64,000 bases of DNA from Viridibacillus sp050278625 (GTDB lineage Bacteria; Bacillota; Bacilli; Bacillales_A; Planococcaceae). The stretch is taken from contig NZ_JBNNTI010000001.1 of the NCBI RefSeq assembly GCF_050278625.1, forward strand, positions 496,001-560,000. Reading direction: 5' to 3'. This document shows positions 1 through 9,618 of this stretch, piece by piece. The position numbers and the translations under genes are program-made. Numbering within the stretch: position 1 is the first letter of the stretch; every line of letters begins with the position of its first letter. Under the pieces are notes generated by a model that was not told the DNA's origin, made no database searches, and saw only the letters and a list, made by a program, of their open reading frames with translations.

Positions 1-1032
1 TGGTGTTGTAACTTTAATGTTACCGCCCCAAATTGTTAATAACCAGTTAAATACTTTCATACCTGTTGGTACAGCAATCGCCATTGTCGCTACTGCGAAG
101 ATTGCGTTTGCAGTTGGCCCAAGACCTACAGTAAACATATGGTGAGCCCATACCATGAAGCCTAAGAAACCGATTAAGATAGTCGCGAATACCATTGAAG
201 AGTAACCGAATAGACGTTTACGTGCAAATGTCGCGAAAATCTCGGAGAATAAACCGAATGCAGGAAGTACTAAGATATATACTTCAGGGTGTCCAAAGAT
301 CCAGAATAAATGCTCCCAGATAACTGTATTACCACCATTAATATGATTGAAGAAGTTTGCATCGAACATACGATCAAAAATCATAAAGAATAATCCCACA
401 GTAAGTGGAGGGAATGCGAATAAAATTAAAGCAGACGCTACAAATGTAGTCCATGTGAATAATGGCATACGCATATATGTCATACCAGGTGCACGCATGT
501 TAATAATCGTTACAAGGAAGTTAATCCCCGCGATTAGTGTACCCGCACCGGAAATTTGTAAACCTAAAGCATAAAAGTCAATACCATGACCTGGTGACGC
601 TAGAGATAATGATGCATATGAAGTCCAACCTGCATCAGGAGCTCCACCTAAGAACCATGAAAGGTTTAGGAAAACACCACCAAATAAGAATAACCAAAAA
701 CCTAAAGAGTTTAGGAATGGAAACGCAACGTCACGTGCACCAATTTGTAATGGTACAGCGGCGTTCATGAATGCAAATAACAATGGCATCGCAGCTAAGA
801 ATATCATTGTTGTACCATGCATCGTAATAATTTCATTAAAAAGTCCCGCACTCACAAAATCATTATCTGGTTTTGCAAGTTGGATACGAATAAGCATTGC
901 TTCAATACCACCGACTACGAAGAAGAACGTACCGGCAATAAGGTAAAGAATGGCGATTTTTTTATGGTCTACTGTTGTTAAGTAGTCCCATATAGTTGCG
1001 CCAAAGCCCTTTTTCTTTGCAGTTGAGCTCAC
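1..1032 (-). CDS. ctaD: Cytochrome c oxidase subunit I (caa3), 3' part outside window
   Basis: Catalytic heme-copper subunit of caa3 cytochrome c oxidase, a polytopic membrane protein that reduces O2 and pumps protons. The frame is open from a GTG at 1032 to the left edge, about 344 residues. The GTG follows a strong GGAGGTT ribosome site and begins MSSTAKKKGFGATIWDYLTT. Visible family motifs include TVDHKK near the N-terminus, the heme-ligand region around EIITMHGTTMIF, and FWIFGHPEVYI with the CuB/Tyr cross-link His of helix VI, followed by AHHMFTVG. It lies 34 bp downstream of ctaC in the same direction, the usual cta operon order. The C-terminal half and later cta genes (ctaE, ctaF) are presumably beyond the edge. 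Confidence 0.95.
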   Translation of the reverse strand, partial: MSSTAKKKGFGATIWDYLTTVDHKKIAILYLIAGTFFFVVGGIEAMLIRIQLAKPDNDFVSAGLFNEIITMHGTTMIFLAAMPLLFAFMNAAVPLQIGARDVAFPFLNSLGFWLFLFGGVFLNLSWFLGGAPDAGWTSYASLSLASPGHGIDFYALGLQISGAGTLIAGINFLVTIINMRAPGMTYMRMPLFTWTTFVASALILFAFPPLTVGLFFMIFDRMFDANFFNHINGGNTVIWEHLFWIFGHPEVYILVLPAFGLFSEIFATFARKRLFGYSSMVFATILIGFLGFMVWAHHMFTVGLGPTANAIFAVATMAIAVPTGMKVFNWLLTIWGGNIKVTTP

Positions 1033-1066
1033 AACTTTAACCTCCTTCAATATGAATTAAATCAAA

Positions 1067-2152
1067 TTATTTTTCTACAGATAGACCCATTAAGTATGCA
1101 GCTAAAGCATCAAGCTCTTCATCTGTGAATTCTTTACCATTATTTAAAGCTTTTTCTTCTGGCATTTGGTTTCCTGGTTTAAGCTCTTGTGAGTTTTTAA
1201 TCCAGTCTTTAATACCCTTTTCTGAGTGTTCAAGGAAACCTGCAACACGGTTACGATCTCCGAATGCAGCTAAGCTAGGAGCTGTTTGGCCTCCTGTACC
1301 TTCACCAGAAACTGCGTGACAAGAAATACAACTATTAGCGAATACTTGTTCACCTAAATCAGCAGATTTAGCATCAGCTTTTTTACCTTTAGTAGCTTGC
1401 ATGTTGTCAACCCATTTGTTGAAGTTATCTTGGCTAAGTGTTTTAACTTTGAAATCCATTAAAGCATGCGATGGACCACAAAGTTCAGCACATTTACCAT
1501 AGAATACTCCGTCTTTCAATCCGTCCGATTCTTTATCGAATGTTAAATAGAATTTGTTGATGTTATCAACATTCGTATCCATTTTACCACCAATTGCAGG
1601 AATCCAGAATGAGTGTTTTACGTCAGCAGCTTTTAAGTTGAAGTAAACTTTCTGACCTTTTGGTACTACTAATTCTTGAGAAGTTACAATACCTTGATTT
1701 GGGTATTCGAACTCCCACCAATATAATTTAGCTGTTACGTTTACAGTAACTGCTTTTGCATTACCTTCAGCGTCTTTCGCTTCCATAGCTTTAGTGTCAG
1801 CAAATTTGTAAGTTAAACTTACAGTTGGAACAGCCAAGATTAATAATAATACGATAGGTATCGCTGTCCAAATAATCTCTAGTGTATGGCTACCTTCAAC
1901 TTGTTTAGGAATTGTATTCTCTCCAACTTTTTTACGTCGGAACTTAACAATAGCAAGTACGTAGATGATAACCACTACGATAATAACTAACGTCATAATT
2001 GCAGTTGATAATAGCAGTAGATTGTATTGATCTTTACCAACTTGACCCGCTGGAGTTAAAGTTGATAAATACTCTTCGCCACAACCTGAAAGGAAAATCG
2101 TTAGTGCTGCTAACAATCCGAATAGACGCCATTTTTTAAGCCCTTTCATCAT
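1067..2152 (-). CDS. ctaC: Cytochrome c oxidase subunit II with fused cytochrome c domain (caa3)
   Basis: Electron-entry subunit of caa3 oxidase. Residues 1-24 form a lipoprotein signal (LSGC, Cys24), so the protein should be lipid-anchored outside the membrane. Two membrane helices follow (about 45-70 and 90-112). The cupredoxin domain carries the CuA ligand set: His in KHSFWIP, then the CAELCGPSHALM segment. The C-terminal 100 residues are a class I cytochrome c with a CISCH heme-attachment motif and a downstream Met in GNQMPEE. The fused cytochrome identifies the caa3 type, in contrast to the quinol oxidase subunit at 25193. The start is one of two adjacent ATGs after a GAGGGG-like site. 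It lies between ctaB and ctaD. Confidence 0.97.
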   Translation of the reverse strand: MMKGLKKWRLFGLLAALTIFLSGCGEEYLSTLTPAGQVGKDQYNLLLLSTAIMTLVIIVVVIIYVLAIVKFRRKKVGENTIPKQVEGSHTLEIIWTAIPIVLLLILAVPTVSLTYKFADTKAMEAKDAEGNAKAVTVNVTAKLYWWEFEYPNQGIVTSQELVVPKGQKVYFNLKAADVKHSFWIPAIGGKMDTNVDNINKFYLTFDKESDGLKDGVFYGKCAELCGPSHALMDFKVKTLSQDNFNKWVDNMQATKGKKADAKSADLGEQVFANSCISCHAVSGEGTGGQTAPSLAAFGDRNRVAGFLEHSEKGIKDWIKNSQELKPGNQMPEEKALNNGKEFTDEELDALAAYLMGLSVEK

Positions 2153-2248
2153 AGCTTAATTAAACCCCTCTTTCTTTGTTGTATTTACATGTGTAACTAG
2201 GACTGTGGTTCATTCTATATGAATTCTTTTAAAGAAAGAATCCCAAAG

Positions 2249-3166
2249 TTAGGCAAAGACAGAGAAAATAATCATTGAGACAAATAATATAGTCATATAA
2301 TTTAATGAATAAATAAACATCTTATTCGCCCATTTTAGATCATCTGTCGCTTTAAAACCTGTTAAAGCAAGTGTGAACCAACCAAGGTTCAATACTGTTG
2401 CGAGAATAATAAATCCTATTCCGAGCTTCATAAGCAGGAATGGTAGTGGGAATAACAGTAATACCCATACTAACATTGAACGTTTCGTTCTTGCAAAGCC
2501 TTTTACAACTGGAAGCATTGGAATATTTGCTGCTCGGTATTCTTCAGTACGCTTCATAGCAAGTGCATAAAAATGCGGTGGTTGCCACGCAAACATTATT
2601 AAAAATAGTGCCAATGCACCAGAACCAAGTCCTGGCTCAACAGCAGCCCAGCCGATTAGCGGTGGAATAGCTCCGGAGATACTTCCTACAACGGTATTAC
2701 TTACATGCCTTCTCTTTGACCACATGGAGTACAAGACTACGTAACTTATTATGCCTGCAAGTCCCCACACACCGGCAGCAAAAGATGCCATAAATAACAA
2801 AAATTCACCTACAATTAAAAGTGAGAGAGCGATTGTCAATACAAGACTCGGCTTAAATCTACCAGTTACCGTCGGTCTTGACTTTGTCCGTTTCATTATC
2901 GGATCAATATCTTGATCAATATAATTATTCATCGCACCAGATCCCGCAATAATGAATGCAGCACCTACTAAAGTAAAGAACATGACATCCAATTCTTGTA
3001 GAAAATGTTTATTGGTGAATTGAAAAGCCAACCAAAGTCCTGTAAAAGTTGTTACTAAATTGGAATTAACAATACCAATTTTGATAAGTGCTAAAAAATC
3101 TTTTACTAGAGAACTTGCTTCAGGTTCCGAATTTCCATTAGCAGACAGTATACGACCATTTGACAT
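2249..3166 (-). CDS. ctaB: Protoheme IX farnesyltransferase (heme O synthase)
   Basis: UbiA-family polytopic membrane enzyme that adds a farnesyl group to heme B to give heme O. CtaA then makes heme A for both oxidases in this window. At 305 residues it has the normal length with about nine hydrophobic segments. The prenyltransferase signature is clear: NNYIDQDIDPIMKRTKSRPT at about residues 91-110, with the Asp-rich diphosphate-binding motif. A GGAGGGG ribosome site precedes the ATG. It is transcribed divergently from ctaA and leads the ctaB-ctaC-ctaD run. Confidence 0.96.
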   Translation of the reverse strand: MSNGRILSANGNSEPEASSLVKDFLALIKIGIVNSNLVTTFTGLWLAFQFTNKHFLQELDVMFFTLVGAAFIIAGSGAMNNYIDQDIDPIMKRTKSRPTVTGRFKPSLVLTIALSLLIVGEFLLFMASFAAGVWGLAGIISYVVLYSMWSKRRHVSNTVVGSISGAIPPLIGWAAVEPGLGSGALALFLIMFAWQPPHFYALAMKRTEEYRAANIPMLPVVKGFARTKRSMLVWVLLLFPLPFLLMKLGIGFIILATVLNLGWFTLALTGFKATDDLKWANKMFIYSLNYMTILFVSMIIFSVFA

Positions 3167-3489
3167 ATTACCCCTCCTTTCGATTGATAAGCATATTCCG
3201 TTAACCCTACTATAACGAAAAATAGCGTTGATTTCTAGACAGAAAGTGAAATTTCGTGTCGAAGGGTAATTGGAACCGGTTTCTCTAACACAACATATCT
3301 ATAGTAAATCATTTTCTCGTTTTAATTGTGAAGGTTCTTGTACGATATTATGAACAATTTGTGAAATCACTTTCTCTTTAGAATGACAATACTTTTTACA
3401 AGTTGTTTTTTGATCCTATTTTCGCTATTATCAGAAAGGCAGGTACCACCTTTAAAAGGTGATTACTATATATAAAGTAGGTGGCAATT
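3167..3489. other. Divergent ctaB/ctaA intergenic region
   Basis: This 323-bp gene-free stretch separates the divergent heme O and heme A synthase genes and must hold both promoters. No clean consensus promoter stands out. Just ahead of ctaA, CCACCT at 3446-3451 can pair with the adjacent AAGGTG (3456-3461) or with the ctaA ribosome site AGGTGG (3479-3484); see findings. In B. subtilis this intergenic region is a ResD target, but no ResD site is claimed here. Confidence 0.5.
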
Positions 3490-4410
3490 ATGCAATATAG
3501 TAAATACATGAAATGGTTTGCTGTTGCTGCAACAATTGGAATGTTGCTCATTTTACTGGGCGGAGCACTCGTCACAAAAACTGATAGTGGTATGGGCTGT
3601 GGTAGAAATTGGCCTGATTGTAACGGTTCTCTAATACCAAAAGAAATTACTACAGAAGTATTAATCGAATTTTCCCATCGTGTCGTTACTGGAGCCGTGT
3701 CATTTCTTATTTTGATTTTGACAGTGTGGGCTTGGAAAGCATTAGGACATATTCGTGAAGTAAAATTCTTATCTTTCATGGCATTATTCTTCTTGGTTGC
3801 ACAAGCTTTAATCGGTGCTGCTCAAGTTTTATGGGGACAAGGCGATTTTATTTTAGCTCTTCATTTTGGTATATCACTTATTTCATTTGCAGCAGTACTC
3901 TTACTCACATTAATTATTTTCGAAGTCGATCAGAAATTTGATGCGGACAAGGTTATTATCGGTAATACGCTGAAAAGACATACAATCGGCGTTACGATAT
4001 ATTCTTATCTTGTAGTATATACCGGTGCCTTAGTACGTCATACAAAAGCAAGTTTAATTTGTCCAGATTGGCCATTATGTAATAACAAAGAAATTGGATT
4101 ACCTACTAATTTCTATGAGTGGGTTCAAATGGGGCATCGTTTTGCAGCAGGATTAATCTTTGTTTGGATTCTAATCATTGCAATTCATGCTATTAAACAT
4201 TATAAAGAACAACGTGTCCTCTATTGGGGTTGGATTATTGCACTAATAATAGTTTCACTTCAAGTGTTAGCGGGTATGGCTGTAGTTCTTTCTCGCTTAA
4301 ATATCACATTAGCATTACTACATTCATTATTAATCACACTATTGTTTGGTTTATTGTGTTATATGATTCTATTATTATCTAGAAGTCGACAAAATCAAAA
4401 AAGTAAATAA
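3490..4410 (+). CDS. ctaA: Heme A synthase
   Basis: Membrane monooxygenase that oxidises the C8 methyl of heme O to a formyl group, giving heme A for caa3 and aa3 oxidases. It has eight predicted membrane helices in two similar halves. Conserved features seen: the extracytoplasmic cysteine pairs GCGRNWPDC and CPDWPLC, and heme-ligand histidines in FSHRVVTG, LHFGIS, GHRFAAG and LLHSLL. I use the ATG at 3490 rather than an in-frame GTG at 3481, because that GTG is part of the ribosome site (AGGTGG, 3479-3484). The product is 306 residues, the length I recall for the B. subtilis enzyme. A strong terminator follows and separates it from convergent pycA. Confidence 0.95.
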   Translation: MQYSKYMKWFAVAATIGMLLILLGGALVTKTDSGMGCGRNWPDCNGSLIPKEITTEVLIEFSHRVVTGAVSFLILILTVWAWKALGHIREVKFLSFMALFFLVAQALIGAAQVLWGQGDFILALHFGISLISFAAVLLLTLIIFEVDQKFDADKVIIGNTLKRHTIGVTIYSYLVVYTGALVRHTKASLICPDWPLCNNKEIGLPTNFYEWVQMGHRFAAGLIFVWILIIAIHAIKHYKEQRVLYWGWIIALIIVSLQVLAGMAVVLSRLNITLALLHSLLITLLFGLLCYMILLLSRSRQNQKSK

Positions 4411-4428
4411 ATTTAGTAACAGAAGCAG

Positions 4429-4468
4429 AAAAAAACACGCTTTTGCATATGCAAAAGCGTGTTTTTTT
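4429..4468. terminator. Bidirectional terminator between ctaA and pycA
   Basis: A nearly perfect inverted repeat (AAACACGCTTTTGCATATGC core and its complement) is bounded by A-runs on the left and T-runs on the right, so it can end transcription from both convergent genes. Confidence 0.93.
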
Positions 4469-4475
4469 CTGCCAA

Positions 4476-7400
4476 CTATTCCATTTCGATTAGCAAGTCA
4501 CCAGTTGAAATTGCATCTCCAGCTACTACATGAATATCTTTAATAACGCCGTCCTTAGGTGCTTGAACAGTCGTTTCCATCTTCATAGCTTCTGTAATCA
4601 GCAAATGCTCGCCACGTTTTACAGGGCTGCCTTTAGAAATGGCTACTTTTAAAACTGTACCCGGCATTGTTGCCCCAATTTGACCTGGATTTGTAGGGTC
4701 AGCTTTCGGTTTACGATCTCCATCTACCTCGACTGTCATATCTTGAATAATAATTTCACGAGGTTGACCGTTTAATTCAAAGTAAAGAACTCGTGTACCA
4801 TCATATTGTGCTTCGCCAATAGATACTAACTTAATGATTAGTGTTTTACCTTTTTCTATCTCAACTTCAATTTCTTCGCCCAGTCTTAAACCATATAAGA
4901 ACGTTGGCGTATCTAATACTGATACATCTCCAAACATGTCTACTGTCTTCATATATTCTTCAAAGACTTTTGGATATAGAGCTGTCGCAAGTACTTCATG
5001 GCTTGTAATTGGACGACTATATTTTTTAAAAAAATCATCTCGGAGTGCTTTCAAATCCACTGGCTCTAATAATTCTCCCGGTCTTACAGTAATTGCTTCA
5101 CGGTCTTTTAAAATAACTTTTTGTAACTCTTCTGGGAATCCACCATATGGTTGTCCTAAATAACCTTGGAAGAATTCAATTACTGAATCTGGGAAGTCGA
5201 TTGTTTTACCACGTACAATGACTGATTTTTCATCTAGATCATTTTGTACCATGAATAAAGCCATATCTCCTACTACTTTTGAGGAAGGTGTTACTTTTAC
5301 AACATCTCCAAATAATAAATTAACTTGGGAATACATACTTTTCACTTCATCCCAACGATCACCAAGACCTACACCCTTAGCTTGTTGTTGCAAGTTACTA
5401 TATTGACCACCTGGCATTTCATGAACGTAAATTTCAGAATGCGGACTAATCATGCCACTTTCAAAGTCGCTGTAATATTTCCGAATATCTTCCCAGTAGT
5501 AAGATAATTTTTCTAGTCCTTCAATGTCTGCTCTTACTTGTCGTTTGCTTCCTTTCATCGCATAGTAAAGCGAATTAGCACTTGGTTGCGATGTAAGTCC
5601 TGCCATTGAACCTAGCGCTGTATCAATAATATCAATACCTGCTTCAATTGCTTTAGCATATAAATAAATACCATTGCCACTTGTATCATGCGTATGCAAA
5701 TGGATTGGTAAATCTGTCGTAGCCTTTAATTCTGAAATTAGGCGATATGCAGCTTCTGGCTTTAATAAGCCGGCCATATCTTTAATAGCTAAAATATGTG
5801 CCCCAGCAGCCTCTAATTCCTTTGCCATGTCTTTATAGTATTGAACTGTATATTTTGCTCTAGAGTCATCTAGAATGTCTCCTGTGTAGCAAATAGCAGC
5901 TTCTGCAATCTTTCCTGACTGTCTTGTTGCATCAATAGCTACTTCCATACCTTTAATCCAGTTCAAACTATCAAAAATACGGAATACATCTATTCCCGCA
6001 TCTGCAGATTTTGAGATAAACTCTCTAATAATATTATCTGAATAGTTTTTATAACCTACTGCGTTTGCGCCACGCAATAGCATTTGGAATAGTACATTGG
6101 GCATTTTTTCACGTAGTTTAATTAGACGATCCCACGGGTCCTCTTTTAAGAAACGATATGCAACGTCAAAGGTTGCACCGCCCCACATTTCTAGTGAGAA
6201 GAAATTATGCATAATTTGTGCTGTTTCATCTGCAATATCAAACAAATCACGTGAACGTACACGAGTTGCCAATAACGATTGGTGTGCATCGCGCATTGTC
6301 GTATCCGTTAATAATACATCATCTTGCTCTTTAATCCATTGCACAAGACCTTCTGGTCCACGTTCATCTAAGATCTGTTTCGTACCAGCAGGAATAGATT
6401 GTACAATTTTAATTTCTGGTTTATGAGGTTTTGAGAAAATTGGTTTTTGTTGATATTCAATACCAGGGAAACCATTAACCGTAACATTCCCGATATAACT
6501 TAATAGTTTTGTACCACGATCTTTACGTGGAGAGAATAAAAATAGTTCTTGCGTTGTATCAATGAAACTTGTATCGAACTGACCATCTATAAAATTCGGA
6601 TGACGAACAACATTTTCTAAAAATGGAATATTCGTTTTAATACCACGAATACGGAACTCTTGTAAATTTCGATCCATCTTAGCCGCTGCTTCTTTAAATG
6701 TCATACCCCAAGTTGAAACTTTCACCAGCAATGAATCATAATATGGTGAAATGACCGCACCTTGGAAACCATTACCAGCATCTAAACGTACTCCAAAACC
6801 TCCACTTGAACGATAAACCATCAATTTACCAGTGTCTGGCATGAAATTATTCAATGGATCTTCAGTCGTTACACGAGATTGAATCGCATATCCAAAAAGT
6901 GGGATTTGTGATTGCTCAGGGATGCCAACTTCATCACTATGTATAGATAAACCTTCTGCAATTTTAATTTGAGCGTGTACAATATCGATCCCTGTTACCA
7001 TCTCTGTAATCGTGTGTTCAACTTGGATACGAGGATTTACTTCGATGAAATAAAATTGATTTCCTGCTACTAAAAATTCTACAGTCCCAGCATTTACGTA
7101 AGACACATTTTTCATTAATTTTATAGCAGCTTGGCAAATTTCTTCACGTAATTCATGTGTAATTGAGTTAGAGGGTGCAATTTCAACAACCTTCTGATGA
7201 CGACGTTGAATTGAGCAATCACGCTCATATAAATGAACAATATTGCCTTCTTTATCTCCTAAAATTTGCACTTCAATATGCTTTGGTTTTTCTACAAATT
7301 TCTCTACATACACTTCGTCAGATCCGAATGCAGCTTTTGCTTCAGATTTAGCTCTGTCATATGCTTCAACAGCATCGTCAGCAGTTTGTACTACTCGCAT

Positions 7401-7907
7401 ACCACGCCCGCCGCCACCAAGTGCAGCTTTTATCATTAATGGGAATCCATGTTGCTCACCAAACGCTAGTACCTCATCAATAGATGCAACAGGACCATCT
7501 GTTCCAGGAATTACTGGGATATTAGCTACTACAGCTTGTTCACGAGCTTTTACTTTGTCACCAAACATATCTAAATGATTAGAAGTTGGACCGATGAATT
7601 TGATGCCCTCTTCTTCACAACGTTTTGCAAATTCTAAGTTTTCAGATAAAAAACCATATCCAGGGTGAATTGCATCCACTCCTGCATCTTTAGCAATTGC
7701 TAAAATACCTTCTATATCTAAATACGCATCTATTGGTTTCTTACCGTCACCAACAAGGTATGCTTCATCAGCTTTGTAGCGATGATATGAGCCACTATCC
7801 TCTCTTGAATAGATTGCGACTGTTGTAATATTTAGCTCTGTACATGCTCGGAACACACGAATCGCAATTTCACCACGGTTCGCCACTAGTATTTTATTAA
7901 TTGCCAT
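4476..7907 (-). CDS. pycA: Pyruvate carboxylase
   Basis: Biotin-dependent carboxylation of pyruvate to oxaloacetate; cytosolic and anaplerotic. At 1143 residues the multidomain enzyme is full length. In order: the biotin carboxylase half (about 1-450, with the Gly-rich ATP loop GGGGRGMR and the ERDCSIQRRHQK segment), the carboxyltransferase TIM barrel (about 530-830, LLTDTTMRDAHQSL and metal-site LHTHDTSGNG), the linker domain, and the C-terminal biotinyl domain with EAMKMET, biotin-accepting Lys about 1109. An ATG follows a GGGGGTAAGG-like site. ftsW lies immediately upstream in the same direction (14 bp), the same neighbourhood as in B. subtilis. Confidence 0.98.
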   Translation of the reverse strand: MAINKILVANRGEIAIRVFRACTELNITTVAIYSREDSGSYHRYKADEAYLVGDGKKPIDAYLDIEGILAIAKDAGVDAIHPGYGFLSENLEFAKRCEEEGIKFIGPTSNHLDMFGDKVKAREQAVVANIPVIPGTDGPVASIDEVLAFGEQHGFPLMIKAALGGGGRGMRVVQTADDAVEAYDRAKSEAKAAFGSDEVYVEKFVEKPKHIEVQILGDKEGNIVHLYERDCSIQRRHQKVVEIAPSNSITHELREEICQAAIKLMKNVSYVNAGTVEFLVAGNQFYFIEVNPRIQVEHTITEMVTGIDIVHAQIKIAEGLSIHSDEVGIPEQSQIPLFGYAIQSRVTTEDPLNNFMPDTGKLMVYRSSGGFGVRLDAGNGFQGAVISPYYDSLLVKVSTWGMTFKEAAAKMDRNLQEFRIRGIKTNIPFLENVVRHPNFIDGQFDTSFIDTTQELFLFSPRKDRGTKLLSYIGNVTVNGFPGIEYQQKPIFSKPHKPEIKIVQSIPAGTKQILDERGPEGLVQWIKEQDDVLLTDTTMRDAHQSLLATRVRSRDLFDIADETAQIMHNFFSLEMWGGATFDVAYRFLKEDPWDRLIKLREKMPNVLFQMLLRGANAVGYKNYSDNIIREFISKSADAGIDVFRIFDSLNWIKGMEVAIDATRQSGKIAEAAICYTGDILDDSRAKYTVQYYKDMAKELEAAGAHILAIKDMAGLLKPEAAYRLISELKATTDLPIHLHTHDTSGNGIYLYAKAIEAGIDIIDTALGSMAGLTSQPSANSLYYAMKGSKRQVRADIEGLEKLSYYWEDIRKYYSDFESGMISPHSEIYVHEMPGGQYSNLQQQAKGVGLGDRWDEVKSMYSQVNLLFGDVVKVTPSSKVVGDMALFMVQNDLDEKSVIVRGKTIDFPDSVIEFFQGYLGQPYGGFPEELQKVILKDREAITVRPGELLEPVDLKALRDDFFKKYSRPITSHEVLATALYPKVFEEYMKTVDMFGDVSVLDTPTFLYGLRLGEEIEVEIEKGKTLIIKLVSIGEAQYDGTRVLYFELNGQPREIIIQDMTVEVDGDRKPKADPTNPGQIGATMPGTVLKVAISKGSPVKRGEHLLITEAMKMETTVQAPKDGVIKDIHVVAGDAISTGDLLIEME

Positions 7908-7921
7908 TTCCCTTACCCCCT

Positions 7922-9091
7922 CTAAACTTTATTCCTTTCTCTCTTCACAAACATGGAGACATTTATAAGTATCCCCATAGCTAAAGATAACAAAATTAAT
8001 GAGGTTCCGCCATAACTAATAAACGGGAGAGGTACACCGGTTAAAGGTATAATACCCGTTAATCCACCTACATTGATAAACGTTTGAAACCCTATCATAC
8101 TGGCAATACCAGCTGCAATCATTCTTGCCATCGGATCTTTTGTTCGTAAGGCAATGAGCAATGCTCGAATAACAATAAAGCCTAGACCGCCTAATACAAT
8201 CGCTACTCCAAAAATACCCAATTCTTCTGCTATGATTGCCAAAATAAAATCGGTATGTGGCTCTGGTAAATACCCCATTTTTTGTACAGATTGACCTAAA
8301 CCTAGCCCTTTTATCCCCCCGGCACCAATTGCTAAATAGCCATTAACCATTTGATAACCAAAAAATTGTTCATCATCAAAAGGATTTAAATAAGCACGAA
8401 TACGTCCCATACGTTTCTCCGTAAAAAAACTATCTCTGATAAAGAAGATACCAATTGACGCAATCGCCGCACAGCACATTAAAACCCCTAAAATTTTGTT
8501 AAAGGTTTTAATCTTAATTCCACTCGCTGCAATTACGGATACACCGATAAATAATATAATGAGTATAGTACCTAAATCCGGTTCGAGAAAGACAAGAAAC
8601 GAAGCAGCAAATAACACAACAATAGGTGGAATGATTGATTCATTAATATTATCAATCTTCCCCTTTTCATATTTCTTAGCAAAAACGGCTGAAAAGTACA
8701 AAATGATAATAATCTTCACAAACTCGGATGGCTGTAAATTAGCAAAACCAAGATTCACCCAACTTTTAGCCCCCGAATCACCTGGACTAAAACCAAAAAA
8801 GTAAACGGCTAATAGCAAAGCGAACATCACGCTTAACATAAATACTATCATCTTATTTTCTTTATACATCTTGTAGGGAATGAAAGCCCCAACTACAAAT
8901 GCTACTGAAGCAAGACATAGATTCGTAATTTGCTTTTTATAATAAAAATCTGCACTGTAACCCCAGTTACTTGCTGCCCATACCATACTAGCGCTATAAA
9001 CCATTACCAGTCCAAAAAGGCAAAGTAATAAGTATGTAAAAAACAGTGGATAATCAAAATTTCTTGCGTATCTTTTTAAGTATGTTTTCAT
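7922..9091 (-). CDS. ftsW: FtsW-type SEDS peptidoglycan polymerase for division
   Basis: SEDS-family membrane glycosyltransferase that polymerises lipid II at the septum with a partner class B PBP. At 389 residues it has about ten hydrophobic helices. SEDS signatures seen: the large extracytoplasmic loop with LGLGQSVQKMGYLPEPHTDF, then IIAEELG, and a final ISYGGTSL. Assignment to FtsW over RodA or SpoVE rests on position between ylaN and pycA, the ftsW locus in B. subtilis. It ends 14 bp before pycA, so the two may be cotranscribed. A terminator separates it from ylaN upstream. Confidence 0.9.
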   Translation of the reverse strand: MKTYLKRYARNFDYPLFFTYLLLCLFGLVMVYSASMVWAASNWGYSADFYYKKQITNLCLASVAFVVGAFIPYKMYKENKMIVFMLSVMFALLLAVYFFGFSPGDSGAKSWVNLGFANLQPSEFVKIIIILYFSAVFAKKYEKGKIDNINESIIPPIVVLFAASFLVFLEPDLGTILIILFIGVSVIAASGIKIKTFNKILGVLMCCAAIASIGIFFIRDSFFTEKRMGRIRAYLNPFDDEQFFGYQMVNGYLAIGAGGIKGLGLGQSVQKMGYLPEPHTDFILAIIAEELGIFGVAIVLGGLGFIVIRALLIALRTKDPMARMIAAGIASMIGFQTFINVGGLTGIIPLTGVPLPFISYGGTSLILLSLAMGILINVSMFVKRERNKV

Positions 9092-9121
9092 GTAAATACC
9101 TCTTTTTAATCATCTTGTAGC

Positions 9122-9156
9122 AAAAAAACCCAAACAACAGCGTGTTTGAGTTTTTT
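9122..9156 (-). terminator. Terminator downstream of ylaN
   Basis: On the minus strand AAACTCAAACA pairs with TGTTTGGGTTT around a short loop, followed by a run of T. It lies just after the ylaN stop and before ftsW. Confidence 0.85.
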
Positions 9157-9158
9157 AC

Positions 9159-9440
9159 TTATTTCTCTGTAAATGCATCATGCAATACAGATAATTCTTT
9201 TTCCAGTGAATCGAGAATCTCTCTTCCCTTTTCACGTTCAAGCAAGCCTAACTTAACTGCAAATTCAATTTCGCGTGATAAGCCAAACATTTGTGTATCT
9301 AAAACTTCTTCATATAGTGGGCATTGGGGCATTGTCAAATGCTCCATCTGCACTCTAATAAGCTTAGCAATTTTATCTGCGTCAGCAATAAGGAGTTCCA
9401 ATGCCTTCTCCTGATATGAACTTTGCGATTTTGTATCCAT
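9159..9440 (-). CDS. ylaN: YlaN family protein (DUF1507), iron-linked
   Basis: Small cytosolic protein of 93 residues, the family length. The conserved core PQCPLYEEVLDTQMFGLSRE is unmistakable, followed by a helical C-terminus ending LHDAFTEK. Work on S. aureus and B. subtilis YlaN describes an Fe(II)-binding protein that acts with Fur to relieve repression; applying this here is inference from family membership. It sits directly upstream of ftsW as in B. subtilis, with its own terminator between them. The ATG follows a GGGGG ribosome-site-like run. Confidence 0.93.
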   Translation of the reverse strand: MDTKSQSSYQEKALELLIADADKIAKLIRVQMEHLTMPQCPLYEEVLDTQMFGLSREIEFAVKLGLLEREKGREILDSLEKELSVLHDAFTEK

Positions 9441-9618
9441 GAGGACGCCCCCATTACCTGATATTTCTTCTATTCTATCTTAATAAAGTTTATCTTTTGC
9501 GCAGTAAAATTGCAAGTATATAACTTAGTAAACCGTATAACCAATTATATTTCTTTATTAACTACATAAATTAGCTGTATACTGAGATATGGAATGTACT
9601 ATTCAAGGAGGAATCAAC

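Noticed and set aside
347..574. Small plus-strand frames inside ctaD
   Set aside because: Antisense shadows of a well-supported conserved gene; no ribosome sites.
3396..3779. 127-residue minus-strand frame overlapping the ctaA start
   Set aside because: It overlaps antisense to ctaA, has no recognisable protein features and crosses the ctaA control region.
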